A DNA stretch of 64,000 nt from an uncultured Odoribacter sp. (GCA_900544025.1 UQTM01000009.1:3625-67624); one strand, 5' to 3'; shown: positions 16,763 to 26,999, counted from the stretch's first letter. Notes: generated from the sequence alone by a model not told the origin. Made by a program: numbers and translations.

Positions 16763-17554
16763 ATGAGAAAAATCCGGTTATTTGTTTTAGGCGTGCTGGG
16801 GATAACCGTTTTCATGGGGTGTAAATACCGGACGGAAAAACGACAGGTTTTGCAGGAGGATATGTCCGTTATGCCGGAAAGGGAAAGTGTTTCTGTTTGG
16901 ACCGAATTGCCCTTACCTGATTCCGCCGGGCTTGTATCGCAGCCGGATACGGAAACCGAAAAACGATTGAGGGCAACCGGGTTGATAGATATAGCCGAGA
17001 TCGATCCTTCCATTGAAGTTTGCCTGATGTACGCTACGGCAAATAATTTTGCGGGACAGATTTTATATGCAGATATACAGAAGGCTTTTTTATTGCCTGA
17101 AACGGCACGCCGGGTTGCCGATGCGCAACGCCGGCTGAAGGCTATCCGGCCCTATTGGAGTTTGATTATTTACGATGCAGCACGTCCCATGTCGGTGCAA
17201 CAGCTGATGTGGGACCGGGTGAAACATACGGACAAACAGGTATATGTGAGTAATCCGGCACGTGGCGGAGGCTTGCATAATTATGGTGCTGCCGTGGATA
17301 TTTCCCTGATCGATTCGGTAGGACAGACCGTGGACATGGGAAGCCCTGTAGATTATTTCGGCGATGAAGCCCGTCCCGACCGGGAAGAAATGTTGCTGAA
17401 TCAGGGGAGGATAACTCTTTCTGCTTTGGAAAACCGGAGATTATTGAGGCAGGTGATGAAAGAAGCCGGGTTTCGCCCTTTGCACAGTGAGTGGTGGCAT
17501 TTTAATTTGATGTCCAGGGAAGAAGCCAGAGAGAAACTGGTCGTTATTCCTTGA
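16763..17554 (+). CDS. M15D D-Ala-D-Ala dipeptidase (VanX/DdpX-like) lipoprotein
   Basis: This 263-residue enzyme would hydrolyse D-Ala-D-Ala in the cell envelope. I start at the ATG at 16763, which gives a short lipoprotein signal ending VFMGC (Cys20); a GTG two codons upstream is possible. Zinc-site residues are in GGGLHNYGAAVDISL (His and Asp) and the catalytic Glu plus the third ligand in HSEWWHF, as in VanX. In Gram-negatives this family serves peptidoglycan turnover and nutrient recovery. No vanA/vanH neighbours occur, so a resistance role is not suggested. It ends six bases from convergent udk. Confidence 0.88.
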   Translation: MRKIRLFVLGVLGITVFMGCKYRTEKRQVLQEDMSVMPERESVSVWTELPLPDSAGLVSQPDTETEKRLRATGLIDIAEIDPSIEVCLMYATANNFAGQILYADIQKAFLLPETARRVADAQRRLKAIRPYWSLIIYDAARPMSVQQLMWDRVKHTDKQVYVSNPARGGGLHNYGAAVDISLIDSVGQTVDMGSPVDYFGDEARPDREEMLLNQGRITLSALENRRLLRQVMKEAGFRPLHSEWWHFNLMSREEAREKLVVIP

Positions 17555-17560
17555 GGCTGA

Positions 17561-18178
17561 TTACCTTTCTATCAATGATTTGATATTTTGAATCAAAATA
17601 CTAAGAGCCACGGAGTTGAACCCGCCTTCCGGGATGATAATGTCGGCATAGCGTTTGGAAGGCTCGACAAATTCATCGTGCATAGGTTTCACGGTACAAA
17701 AATATTGGGTCAGTACCGATTCGATGCTTCTGCCCCGTTCCTGTACGTCTCTCAATAACCGCCGTCCGAGACGTACGTCGGCATCCGTATCGACATATAC
17801 TTTTACATCCATCAAATCGCGTAGTTGCTTGTTTTCAAGGATCAGAATCCCATCGATGATAATCACCTGCGCCGGATCGACCTTTAGCGTCTTATCCGTC
17901 CGGTTGTGATTGACAAATGAATATACGGGGCAATGAATGGGATTTCCTTCTTTGAGGGCGATAATATCATCGATCATCATATCGGTGTCGAAGGCGTTCG
18001 GGTGGTCGTAATTTAATTTTGTCCGTTCTTCGTAGGGCAATTCATCGTGTGCTTTATAATAATAATCGTGGCAGATCGTGATCACGCTTTCCCCTTTGAA
18101 AGTTTCTTGCAATTTTTTTACTAAGGTCGATTTACCCGATGCTGTACCGCCAGCCACTCCGATAATTGTTGTATCCAT
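17561..18178 (-). CDS. udk: Uridine kinase
   Basis: This 205-residue enzyme phosphorylates uridine and cytidine in pyrimidine salvage. The P-loop is GVAGGTASGKST near the N-terminus. YDHPNAFD, the TDKTLKV lid region and IIIDGILILEN (Walker B) match the family, as does RRLLRDVQERGRS. The length is standard. It has its own promoter-like box and faces the S9 peptidase gene across a 429-bp gap. Confidence 0.95.
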   Translation of the reverse strand: MDTTIIGVAGGTASGKSTLVKKLQETFKGESVITICHDYYYKAHDELPYEERTKLNYDHPNAFDTDMMIDDIIALKEGNPIHCPVYSFVNHNRTDKTLKVDPAQVIIIDGILILENKQLRDLMDVKVYVDTDADVRLGRRLLRDVQERGRSIESVLTQYFCTVKPMHDEFVEPSKRYADIIIPEGGFNSVALSILIQNIKSLIER

Positions 18179-18607
18179 GCGTTTCGATGATTAATTCGGA
18201 ATACAAAAATATAAAAAAAGGGAAAACGGCGAAGAATTATCGGGAAAGATTGCCGGGATATATATTTCTTTGCCTATACATAGGGACTTGCGTCTGGTAG
18301 GTTTGTGCGAACGGATAGGGGGGAGTCCTATTCGGAGAGGGTATGAAAATGGCAGCGGGTTTTGTCTCGGCAACTGAAAATAGAGGGGAGAAAACCAAAG
18401 AGGGGAACCGGATTTTTTCATTTTATGATAAAATATTATCTTTGTTCCTTTTCGTGTGAAGGCCGTATGCATGTAAAGAAGTAAAGATATTCCCGTGGAG
18501 AGAAGAAGATGTTGTGGATTTTACTTTTTACGATGGTCCGGTTTGGGCTTAAAAACGAATCGGCGGCTGAAAGTGGAATAAAGACCATAAATTTTAATTC
18601 AGATAGA
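18179..18607. promoter_or_regulatory. 429-bp divergent region, udk / S9 peptidase
   Basis: I see no convincing gene here. Two TAnnTTTG boxes occur: TATTTTTG on the minus strand at 18204-18211 for udk, and TATCTTTG on the plus strand at 18437-18444 for the peptidase. The latter would give a leader of about 150 nt. The open frame from 18509 is an N-terminal extension of the peptidase rather than a separate gene. Confidence 0.5.
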
Positions 18608-20761
18608 ATGAAACGTATATTATTGACCTTAATAGGGGCAGGAGTTATGATGAATCTGGTTGCCGGAAATGTTCCGGAAGAAATGCCGGGGAAAGATTCC
18701 GGTAAAAAAATGCTGACCATGGAGGAGGCCGTTTTGGGGTATCATTTATTTCCCAAAAATCGTAATTTACAGTGGCAGGGAAACTTGCCTGTATTGACCT
18801 GGACGGAAGGGACGGACTTATGGGGAGAAGAGGTTCCGGGAGGAGAGAAAAAGGTTTTAATGAATGTGGAAGAATTGAACCGTGTTCTTGAAGCCGATTT
18901 AAAAGGCTGGCCGAGGTATCGTTGGAAGGATGCAAATACGATCGTGGTAACACGGCAGGATAAATGGTATGAGATCAATGTGCCCGGAAAGAAATTAGAA
19001 CGGGTATTTATGTTGCCGAAAGGTGCGCAAAATGCGGTTCCCGCTAAAAATGCAATCGCTTATACGAAGAATAATAATTTGTATTATGTGGATGCCAATA
19101 GCAATGAATTTGCCGTAACGAGGGACGAAGATAAGAACCTGGTGAACGGACAAACGGTGAGCCGTAGCGAGTTTGGCATACAGGGAGGCATTTTTTGGTC
19201 GCCCGATGAAAAGCTACTGGCTTTTTACCGGAAAGACGAAAGCGAAGTGGGAACTTTCCCTTTATTGGATATTACGACCCGGACGGGAACTTTGAATGAA
19301 ATCAAATATCCTATGGCCGGAATGAAGTCTGAACAGGTCAGCCTGGGTGTGTATGATTTGGCTTCGGGAAAAACGGTATTTTTAGATGTCACCGATTTCG
19401 GCCGGGAACAATACCTGACCAATATTGCATGGTCGCCTGCATCCGATTTCATTTATGTGCAGGTGCTCGACCGTGCCCAGAAACAGATGCGGCTGAATCG
19501 GTATTGTGCTAAAACCGGGGCTTTTGTAAAAACTTTACTGGAAGAAAAGAACGATCGGTATGTAGAGCCTTTGAACCCTGTGATATTTTTGAAAAACGAT
19601 CCTTCTAAATTCATATACCGTACCAATAACCGGGACGGTTATTTTAATCTCTATTTGTGTGATGCCCATAGCGGTAAGATATTGAAAAGGGTTACGGATG
19701 TCGATGCCGATGTTGCTTTCGTCGGTGAAGACGGTAAGTTTGTTTACTACACTTCGGCAGAAGTCAGTCCGGTGGAAAATCATCTATTCCGTGTCGATTT
19801 GAAGTCGGGTAAGAAAACGCGCCTGACCAAGGCAGAGGGCTGGCATAGTGTGGCGATGAGTGCGGACAAGAAATATTTTATAGACAGTTACAGTAGCCTG
19901 AATGTGCCCCGGGTGATAGAATTGGTACAAAACGACGGAAAAGTCGTACGTGAGTTGTTGCGGGCGGAAAATCCGAATCGGGATTATAATTACGGTGAGA
20001 TTACGCTGGGGACGGTGAAGAGTGCAGACGGTGAGTTCGATAATTATTATCGCCTGATCAAACCGGCCGGTTTCGACGCTTCTAAGAAATATCCGGTGAT
20101 CGTTTATGTGTATGGCGGTCCGCACTCGCAAATGGTGAAAAACACCTGGCAGGGAGAGTTGAGGCGCTGGGAAATGTATATGGCACAGCGCGGATATGTA
20201 GTGTTTGTTATGGACAACCGGGGAACTTCCAACCGGGGGGCAGAGTTTGAAAAGGCGATACACGGACAATGCGGACAGGCGGAAATGGCCGATCAGATGG
20301 AAGGGGTGAAGTTTCTGAAGTCTTTGCCCTGGGTGGATGCCGACCGGATAGGGGTACACGGTTGGAGTTACGGTGGATTTATGACTATTTCTCTGATTAC
20401 CAATTATCCGGAAGTCTTTAAGGTGGGTGTGGCCGGAGGTCCTGTGATCGATTGGAAATGGTATGAGGTGATGTATGGCGAACGTTATATGGATTCTCCG
20501 CATACAAATGCCGAAGGGTATGAAAAAGTGAGCCTGATTCGTAAAGCGAAAGATTTGAAAGGGAAATTGCTGATTTGTCAGGGTGCTATCGATAATGTCG
20601 TTGTTTGGGAACACAGCCTGAGCTTTATCCGGGAGTGTATCAAAAATAATGTACAGGTGGATTATTTTCCTTATCCCTGTGCCCAGCATAATGTGATGGG
20701 AAAAGACCGGATACATTTGATGCAGAAAGTGACGAATTATTTTGACGATTATTTGAAATAA
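18608..20761 (+). CDS. S9B dipeptidyl peptidase IV-like serine peptidase
   Basis: This 717-residue exported enzyme releases N-terminal dipeptides, usually X-Pro. I start at the ATG at 18608 because it opens a signal peptide (MKRILLTLIGAGVMMNLVAG); the frame is open from 18509. Residues about 60-450 form the beta-propeller domain and the rest is the alpha/beta hydrolase. The nucleophile is Ser near 587 in GWSYGGF, with the acid in QGAIDNV (more usual HGTADDNV) and the His in CAQHNV near the end. The oxyanion-region DNRGTSNRG is also present. It probably resides in the periplasm and feeds on host or dietary peptides. Confidence 0.92.
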   Translation: MKRILLTLIGAGVMMNLVAGNVPEEMPGKDSGKKMLTMEEAVLGYHLFPKNRNLQWQGNLPVLTWTEGTDLWGEEVPGGEKKVLMNVEELNRVLEADLKGWPRYRWKDANTIVVTRQDKWYEINVPGKKLERVFMLPKGAQNAVPAKNAIAYTKNNNLYYVDANSNEFAVTRDEDKNLVNGQTVSRSEFGIQGGIFWSPDEKLLAFYRKDESEVGTFPLLDITTRTGTLNEIKYPMAGMKSEQVSLGVYDLASGKTVFLDVTDFGREQYLTNIAWSPASDFIYVQVLDRAQKQMRLNRYCAKTGAFVKTLLEEKNDRYVEPLNPVIFLKNDPSKFIYRTNNRDGYFNLYLCDAHSGKILKRVTDVDADVAFVGEDGKFVYYTSAEVSPVENHLFRVDLKSGKKTRLTKAEGWHSVAMSADKKYFIDSYSSLNVPRVIELVQNDGKVVRELLRAENPNRDYNYGEITLGTVKSADGEFDNYYRLIKPAGFDASKKYPVIVYVYGGPHSQMVKNTWQGELRRWEMYMAQRGYVVFVMDNRGTSNRGAEFEKAIHGQCGQAEMADQMEGVKFLKSLPWVDADRIGVHGWSYGGFMTISLITNYPEVFKVGVAGGPVIDWKWYEVMYGERYMDSPHTNAEGYEKVSLIRKAKDLKGKLLICQGAIDNVVVWEHSLSFIRECIKNNVQVDYFPYPCAQHNVMGKDRIHLMQKVTNYFDDYLK

Positions 20762-20779
20762 TATTTGAAATACCGAAAG

Positions 20780-21454
20780 ATGAGAATCGATATATTAAGC
20801 GTTGTTCCGGAACTGCTGGAAAGTCCTTTGAGCCATTCTATCATCAAGCGTGCCCGGGATAAAGGGGTGGTCGAGATTCATATTCATAATATCCGCGACT
20901 GGTCGAAAGATAAGTTCAGGAAAGTGGACGATTATCCTTTCGGCGGGGAGGCCGGATTGGTGATGATGATACAACCGGTTTTCGATTGTATCAATGAGCT
21001 GACTTCTCAGCGTCGTTATGACGAAATCATTTACACAGCTCCGGATGCTCCGACTTTTAACCAGAAAATGGCGAATGAGTTGTCTTTGAAAGAGAATATC
21101 ATGATTTTGTGCGGGCATTATAAAGGGATCGACCAGCGTATCCGGGATTATTTGGTAACACGGGAGATTTCCGTGGGGGATTATGTGCTCACAGGGGGCG
21201 AATTGCCTGCCTGTATCATGACGGATGCTATCGTGAGGCTGATACCCGGGGCAATGAACGATGAAAGTTCCGCTTTAAGCGATTCTTTTCAGGATAATCT
21301 GCTGGCTCCTCCTGTGTACACCCGTCCGGCAGAGTTTAACGGTTGGCGGGTTCCCGATATTCTTTTGTCCGGAAACCACGCTAAGATCAGGGAATGGCAA
21401 GAGAAGATCTCTTATGAGCGTACCAGGGAATTGCGTCCGGATTTGTTGGAATAG
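20780..21454 (+). CDS. trmD: tRNA (guanine-N1)-methyltransferase
   Basis: This 224-residue SPOUT enzyme methylates G37 of tRNAs to prevent frameshifting. The trefoil-knot region [35 protein letters not shown] is canonical. I start at the ATG at 20780 ([12 protein letters not shown]), 18 bp after the S9 peptidase; an upstream TTG would add five residues. A strong bidirectional hairpin follows. The usual rpsP-rimM-trmD-rplS operon is not seen here, which is common in Bacteroidetes. Confidence 0.96.
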   Translation: MRIDILSVVPELLESPLSHSIIKRARDKGVVEIHIHNIRDWSKDKFRKVDDYPFGGEAGLVMMIQPVFDCINELTSQRRYDEIIYTAPDAPTFNQKMANELSLKENIMILCGHYKGIDQRIRDYLVTREISVGDYVLTGGELPACIMTDAIVRLIPGAMNDESSALSDSFQDNLLAPPVYTRPAEFNGWRVPDILLSGNHAKIREWQEKISYERTRELRPDLLE

Positions 21455-21471
21455 TAATAAGGCTATTTTAT

Positions 21472-21511
21472 AAAAAGACTCTTATAAGAAATTTCTTGTA
21501 AGAGTCTTTTT
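21472..21511. terminator. Bidirectional terminator between trmD and the DUF6850 gene
   Basis: Arms 21472-21490 and 21493-21511 pair over 19 bp with one G:T wobble, flanked by A and T tracts on both sides. It lies between convergent genes and can serve both. Confidence 0.85.
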
Positions 21512-21537
21512 GTTTTGTCGGTTTGGATGTATAGCTA

Positions 21538-23040
21538 TCAAAATGACACGCCTGCTGAAAACTTGAAATCATTGGAGCGGGCAGACCAGCCGGAAGTGCG
21601 GCAGGTGGTATGAAACCGGTCTTGAATTTCAATATAGAAGTCCGATTGACAATCGTTTACCGGGAAAGTATATCTTAATTTCGCAGTTATACCGAAAGTC
21701 GAGACCGTAAGGTACTGAAATTCCCGGTCGAGTGTATGACGCTGTACGCGGAAAATGGATTCGCCGCTCAGGGGCGAAAGGTCGGGTTGTGTGCCGTAGC
21801 CAGTGGAATAGCTGGTTTGCAGGCCGCTGTTTAATAAATGACCGGATAATGAAAAAGAGCGGGTATAGCCTGCCGAAAAATTCAGTCGTGTAATTTCCTG
21901 ATTAAAATCGGTGGGAGGCAACCGGAATAGACTGTTTCGTTTTTTGTATTCCAGACTTATTTTTACCGTTCTGTCCGGGTGAGATATTGGGGAAATCATG
22001 TAATGAAATCCTGCGGAGATACGGGAAACCCCGGCACGCTTGATTTTTAGTATTGTTTCATAAATCCGGTTATCTGCAGAGAGTTGTTGTTGTATGTCGT
22101 AGATTTTATACCGGGAATGGCTAAATCGCGACATGAACCGATGGGTATGCCGGGAAGCAGAAATATGAGTTTCATTTTCTAAGCAGAAGTTTACTTTTGC
22201 TATTTCTCCGGCCGATTGTTTTTTAGCGGGATTTATCCAGATACAGGTGTTGCGTTGGGAATAGGACGGATAAAATGCTGTTTGCCATGTGTTTCCTTTG
22301 TATTGCAGGTTTATCTCTATTTTATAGAGATCGCTGCGGTAGTCGCGTTGGGAATTAAGTCCGTTGGCGAACGATTCGGCGGTATAAAACCATAGCGGAT
22401 AAAAGGTGACCCCGTTTTTGGTTTCGGAGCCGAACGAATTGTAACTCACGGTCTCCCGTTCATATTGCCAATAAAGTTTCGTCCCTAATTGAAAAGTTCC
22501 TGCAAAATATTGGAAATCCGGTACGACGGTTACCCGGTTCAGACCGTTTTTATTTCGGGGATCGGTGTCTTTGGCATTGTTTCCGGCCAGGTATTCGAGC
22601 GTTATCCCGCCATTCCAATGAGTCGAGAAAGAATGGACGATGCTTCCTGCCAGGTGATAGGTTTCTCCTTTTTGGTTGCCAGGGAGAGTATCGGCGAAAG
22701 TTATTAAAGGAGAGGCCGGACGGAACATGCCGCAGTATCGTTGCCCTTTCCGATAGTAGCGGGTATAGCCGGCCTCACCCGAAAGGACGGTAAGCCTCAA
22801 TGGATAGGCCGAGGAAATGTAAGCTCCGTAACGATGGGTTAATTCAGGGGTATAAACATTGCGCAATGCTCCGTTTTCAATACTGTAAGTTATATGAGCA
22901 TCGGTTTGTTTTTTCCGGGAATATTCGGGAAAAGGAGTTTTCATCGAGGTATAGCTGCCGGATTCCTGTGCCTGAAGTATATTACCGGGAAACAGGAAAA
23001 AAAGTACAAAAGACGGAATGAAGAGAAGGGATCGGTACAT
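21538..23040 (-). CDS. DUF6850-like outer-membrane beta-barrel protein
   Basis: This 500-residue protein has a signal peptide (MYRSLLFIPSFVLFFLFPGNILQAQ). The body consists of alternating amphipathic strands rich in aromatic residues (YTRYYRKGQRY, LGTKLYWQYE, TAFYPSYSQRN), ending in the outer-membrane-type FSAGVSF with terminal Phe. From its content and its place beside a TonB receptor and DUF4876 I assign it to the DUF6850 barrel family; function unknown. It lies 52 bp downstream of the TonB receptor on the same strand and is probably in its operon. Confidence 0.7.
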   Translation of the reverse strand: MYRSLLFIPSFVLFFLFPGNILQAQESGSYTSMKTPFPEYSRKKQTDAHITYSIENGALRNVYTPELTHRYGAYISSAYPLRLTVLSGEAGYTRYYRKGQRYCGMFRPASPLITFADTLPGNQKGETYHLAGSIVHSFSTHWNGGITLEYLAGNNAKDTDPRNKNGLNRVTVVPDFQYFAGTFQLGTKLYWQYERETVSYNSFGSETKNGVTFYPLWFYTAESFANGLNSQRDYRSDLYKIEINLQYKGNTWQTAFYPSYSQRNTCIWINPAKKQSAGEIAKVNFCLENETHISASRHTHRFMSRFSHSRYKIYDIQQQLSADNRIYETILKIKRAGVSRISAGFHYMISPISHPDRTVKISLEYKKRNSLFRLPPTDFNQEITRLNFSAGYTRSFSLSGHLLNSGLQTSYSTGYGTQPDLSPLSGESIFRVQRHTLDREFQYLTVSTFGITAKLRYTFPVNDCQSDFYIEIQDRFHTTCRTSGWSARSNDFKFSAGVSF

Positions 23041-23092
23041 GGCTACTGGAACAGAATTTTAATGAGATCGGGTTTTATATAGACAGATGAAT

Positions 23093-25648
23093 TTAAAAAT
23101 GAAGTTGTAATTCTGCGCCGTAAAAGGCGGATGGGTTTACTGTGACGTAATTCCCTGTCGAAGCCCGATAGCGGGAGGGATTCAGTGCGGTCAGATTATT
23201 GGCGTAAAAAGTGAGCCGGATGTGTGAGCCGATCTCTTTCGTCAGCCGGAAGTTTAACAGGAAGTAGGGACGAAAGCTATTTTTCAGGTAGGTGCGAGGG
23301 GGCTTCGAAAGAAGTAGGGACGAATAATACTTCTCCTCTGCCATTTCTGCTGTAAAAGGGTGAATGTCTCCGTGGGTATCCATATAATATAAGGGATTTT
23401 GATATTTGTGGTGTTTTTTGTCTTGATATATATTTCCTTGAAAAGAGTTTCCCCCGCAGTCTTTCATATAGACCGGCGTATTGCTGTCCATGTGCCTGAG
23501 CTGGTTTCGGTCGATCCATACCGATTGTAAGGTCAGGCTACTGATAAAACGGATGAACGGAATATGGGTAACCATCCGGAAGTTTGTACTCAGGCGTTCG
23601 TAGATGCGAATTTGCGTGTTGGCAAAGATCGCTGCGAAAGGATACGATTTTCCCCCGGTTTGACTACCCTGGTATTGGGTGAAAAATCCTCCTGTATGTT
23701 CCTGGGTACGCAGCCATAGGCCATCGAAGATAAAGGTTGTGGCGAGGGTGTTCCATTGCCGGGTTGTAATTGTAAATTCAATTCCTTTCTTCTTTTGCTC
23801 TAACCGGTTTGCCGTTCTCTGATATTGCAGGAAAGTGGTGTCGGAGGAGTAAGGTAAAGGAATTCCCTGATCGGTTACTCCTTCCGGAGAATATTCCGGT
23901 TTTGCCCCGCCGATATTATCGTTTTGGTAGATACGGGATGCCGAAGGGCGGACATTGTCTTCCAGAGAGAAGCCTTTGCGGAGATGTTCGTGAAATGCCG
24001 TAACATCTATTTCGAGGCCGGGGAACCGGAAAATAAAACCTAATTCCGTTTTATCGTTGCGCGGGAGAGATAAGGAGGTATTCACCTGCCGGACTACATC
24101 GGTGGTTATTACTGCAAGCCGGTGACCTGTGGAAAGATCGTTGTACAGGAAACTGATCCGGTCGGCATAAACCGGAGGAGGAAACAGATAGGAGAGGGTG
24201 GGGAGTTTACGGAGGCGTCCCCAGCCGGCTTTTAAAGTGAGCCGGGAAGCAGGGCTATAACGGATATTAAGGCGTGGCTCTACGGATAAGGAAAAACGTT
24301 CGTTTCCGGCATGAGTAGAAGTAAAGCGCGTGCCTGCTTCTGCGGAGAGGATGCCGGCTCTGCCCGTCCATGTAAAAGTTTCTTCTATATAACCTGCAAA
24401 GGTGGTTAGGAAAGGAATGTCGCGATAGGAACGGGGACGCGTCCAAAGTCCGGAAGGATGTGTGGGATCGTCCGTGCGTCCGTGTCCGCGGTTGCCTTCT
24501 GTGTTCCATTCGCCCCCGGCTGAAGTGTGCGATCTCCATTGTTCCCCATGCCGGATCAGGTGGGCTGAAAGAGATACCGTTGCGCTGACGGGGATGCCTT
24601 CCAGGCGGGCAAGGCTATAATAATCGGGCGGGATGAAAAATGCCGTGTCTTCTCCTGCAATCGTGCGTTGTGTTCCGATGGATTCCATTTGAGTGTGGCG
24701 TTTACGCTGTTTGTCGTATTGACGGGAATAGGAAGCCGCTATCCGATAGGCGAGAGAAGTCAGGTAACGGAGGTTGGTTTGCCAGGAGCCATATATATGA
24801 GCGGAAAGGTCGGCTTGTTTCGCACGGGTATATTCTCCTGCTGTACGGTCTTTTTCTTGCCTGTAGGCATCTTTGGAAAAATTGCCCGCAAGAGAAACGT
24901 TGAAAGTCGCTGCCCTGAATCTTTCTGACCAGTTTACCCGCAATCCGCCCCGGTGGAACGACCTTTCGTGCGAACGTTGGTCTGCATAAGTGTGGGTGTA
25001 TCCGGCAAAGAGGTTTACAATGCCGTCCGTTCCCGTATTCCATCCCCGGCCGGCTTGCAGGGCTTTGATGAAAGGGGTGACTTTTATATCGAAAGTGAGA
25101 GGTTCACATTTCGTCCGGCTGTGTATGAGAACAGCTCCCGATGTTATGTCGCCGTAACGGGCAGAAGGTATTCCCCTTATGATCTCAACCGATTCGATAT
25201 TTTCGAGCGAAAGCTGCCGGGTGTCGTATCCCAGCTGGCCTTGTTCCGCTTCCGTACCGCCGAACAATCTGAGTTGCAAATTGGTATTATTGGAAATTTT
25301 TGTGCCATCGATCCATATTCCTGTCCCGAGAGAGTTGGTCTGGTCGCTGGAATACGAAGAGCGGATGCGCAGGTATTGTGGAGAGAGCAGGCTCACTTCC
25401 GGTGTCAGACCGCCGGGAAGTAGCTGCATGAGGTCGGCGAGAGAAAATGGCTGTACGTGTTCTATAGCCGTACGGTTCAAGGTGGATGAGGTGGAGAGAG
25501 CCCTGTTTTCTGAGGCTGTGACCAATGCTTCCGGTAAATGGATCACTTGTAGTGTGTCGTTCCTAAAGCGGGTTTCTCGGGGAACTTGCGGATAGGCCGG
25601 AAGAATAGGAAATTGAAGGATTGTAAATAAGATTAAATAGCGTAACAT
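23093..25648 (-). CDS. TonB-dependent outer-membrane receptor
   Basis: This 851-residue receptor has a signal peptide (cleavage near 20) and a plug domain at about 35-160, with QPFSLADLMQLLPGG, GIWIDGTKISNNTNLQLRLFG and ENIESVEIIRGIPSARYGDITSGAVLI. A C-terminal 22-strand-type barrel follows and ends in GAELQLHF with terminal Phe. There is no N-terminal CarboxypepD-like domain and no SusD partner, so it is not a classical SusC. Substrates of such receptors are metal chelates, haem, cobalamin or peptides; the sequence does not say which. It is flanked by DUF6850 and DUF4876 genes, a recurrent outer-membrane set. Confidence 0.9.
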   Translation of the reverse strand: MLRYLILFTILQFPILPAYPQVPRETRFRNDTLQVIHLPEALVTASENRALSTSSTLNRTAIEHVQPFSLADLMQLLPGGLTPEVSLLSPQYLRIRSSYSSDQTNSLGTGIWIDGTKISNNTNLQLRLFGGTEAEQGQLGYDTRQLSLENIESVEIIRGIPSARYGDITSGAVLIHSRTKCEPLTFDIKVTPFIKALQAGRGWNTGTDGIVNLFAGYTHTYADQRSHERSFHRGGLRVNWSERFRAATFNVSLAGNFSKDAYRQEKDRTAGEYTRAKQADLSAHIYGSWQTNLRYLTSLAYRIAASYSRQYDKQRKRHTQMESIGTQRTIAGEDTAFFIPPDYYSLARLEGIPVSATVSLSAHLIRHGEQWRSHTSAGGEWNTEGNRGHGRTDDPTHPSGLWTRPRSYRDIPFLTTFAGYIEETFTWTGRAGILSAEAGTRFTSTHAGNERFSLSVEPRLNIRYSPASRLTLKAGWGRLRKLPTLSYLFPPPVYADRISFLYNDLSTGHRLAVITTDVVRQVNTSLSLPRNDKTELGFIFRFPGLEIDVTAFHEHLRKGFSLEDNVRPSASRIYQNDNIGGAKPEYSPEGVTDQGIPLPYSSDTTFLQYQRTANRLEQKKKGIEFTITTRQWNTLATTFIFDGLWLRTQEHTGGFFTQYQGSQTGGKSYPFAAIFANTQIRIYERLSTNFRMVTHIPFIRFISSLTLQSVWIDRNQLRHMDSNTPVYMKDCGGNSFQGNIYQDKKHHKYQNPLYYMDTHGDIHPFTAEMAEEKYYSSLLLSKPPRTYLKNSFRPYFLLNFRLTKEIGSHIRLTFYANNLTALNPSRYRASTGNYVTVNPSAFYGAELQLHF

Positions 25649-25802
25649 GCGGCAAATATAAAATAGATTATCGTAAATCGATATGCACAGAATAATATAA
25701 TTTTGTATGTGCTTGTTGTCGAAATTTCAGATATGTTTTTCAAAAGTTACGGTAAAGTTCCTATTCTTTTTATAATTTCGGGCTTTACTTGGAAAATTTT
25801 AT

Positions 25803-26999
25803 ATGCTGATGAAAAAATTTTTAGGATTTATTTTAGCGGTTTGTGTTTTACCCGGTTGTGAACGTCATGATGTGAATGAGCCGGAAATGGTCATGGCCCG
25901 GGTACGGGTGAATATGCCGGAAGATTCGGATGTTTCGCAAGTTAAAGTGGAGTGGAAAAACCGAACAACAGGTATGGTGTATACTGCTGTTACGGATAGA
26001 GACGGTATTGCCGGGTGTGAAGTCGAGCCGGGAATTTACCGGGTGACCGGACAGAAAAGAGAGATCGAGGAACAAAAGAACCTGGAGGAATGGTATAGCG
26101 GTGGTTTGGACGAGGTGACTGTCAGAAACGAAGGAATCGATACTCTGATGGTTTTAGAACGAATACAATTGAGTCGTTTGCTGGTAAAAGAGATATACTA
26201 TGCGGGATGCTATACCGATGACGGAAGGCCTTATCAAAACGATGGATATGTTAGCCTTTACAATAATTCGGCGGATACGCTTTGGCTGGATGGCATTTGT
26301 GTGGGGATTGCGGGGCCCGCTATGGCATCGGCAGAATCGGAATGGCTGAGGGATAATCCCGAATTACCGGAATTACCCATTTATCGTTGTGGCTGGCAAT
26401 TTCCCGGCCGGGGACACGATTACCCGCTGTTGCCCGGGTGTGAGGTGGTTCTTGCGGTGAATGCCGTGAATCACACTGCCGGGATATACGGACATTCCCA
26501 GTCCGTCGATTTGTCGCAGGCCGATTGGGCATTTTACCGAAGTGATTTTAATCCGGAATTTTCGGGAATAACTCCGGAGGTCAAGACTTTATCGCTGTTT
26601 TGGTTGAATTGGAGCGGGATATTGCCGCCTACTTTTTCGCTGGGAAGCAGTGGTCCGGGACTGGTGGTTTACCGGATGGAAGGAGAAGCTGAAGAATATG
26701 CCCGCACTCATACGAAATATGTGCCCGGCAGACCGGAAACGTCGAGTTTTATGTATTTGACGATCCCCAGAGAGTGGGTTTTGGATTATGTGGAATGTGT
26801 AGAAGGGCAGCAATATGTTAATTATAAACGCGTTCCGGCTATACTGGATAAAAGTGCCGTTTATGTCACCGGAGGAGTCTGGGCGGGTAAGGCCTTACAT
26901 CGTAAAAAGGTGCGAGAGATAGACGGACGGATGATTTATCAGGATACCAATGATTCTGCCGTTGATTTTTACGAAGATGTTCCGAGCCTGAAGAATTAG
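25803..26999 (+). CDS. DUF4876 lipoprotein
   Basis: This 398-residue protein has a lipoprotein signal (MKKFLGFILAVCVLPGC, lipidated Cys near 19) and an Ig-like N-terminal domain (ARVRVNMPEDSDVSQVKVEWKNR). A DUF4876-type body starts at about residue 125 (LLVKEIYYAGCYTDDGRPYQNDGYVSLYNNS). It is probably anchored at the outer membrane. An ATG six bases downstream (25809) is an equally good start. It is divergent from the TonB receptor, with which this family is regularly associated, so a shared ligand is inferred. Confidence 0.78.
   Translation: MLMKKFLGFILAVCVLPGCERHDVNEPEMVMARVRVNMPEDSDVSQVKVEWKNRTTGMVYTAVTDRDGIAGCEVEPGIYRVTGQKREIEEQKNLEEWYSGGLDEVTVRNEGIDTLMVLERIQLSRLLVKEIYYAGCYTDDGRPYQNDGYVSLYNNSADTLWLDGICVGIAGPAMASAESEWLRDNPELPELPIYRCGWQFPGRGHDYPLLPGCEVVLAVNAVNHTAGIYGHSQSVDLSQADWAFYRSDFNPEFSGITPEVKTLSLFWLNWSGILPPTFSLGSSGPGLVVYRMEGEAEEYARTHTKYVPGRPETSSFMYLTIPREWVLDYVECVEGQQYVNYKRVPAILDKSAVYVTGGVWAGKALHRKKVREIDGRMIYQDTNDSAVDFYEDVPSLKN

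Noticed and set aside
16763..17554. Vancomycin-resistance vanX
   Set aside because: Motifs match the M15D family, but no vanH/vanA/vanR/vanS neighbours; a general envelope dipeptidase is more likely.
19784..20716. Long minus-strand open frame of 310 codons
   Set aside because: It lies entirely antisense to the S9 peptidase, is His/Ile-rich and has no recognisable domain.
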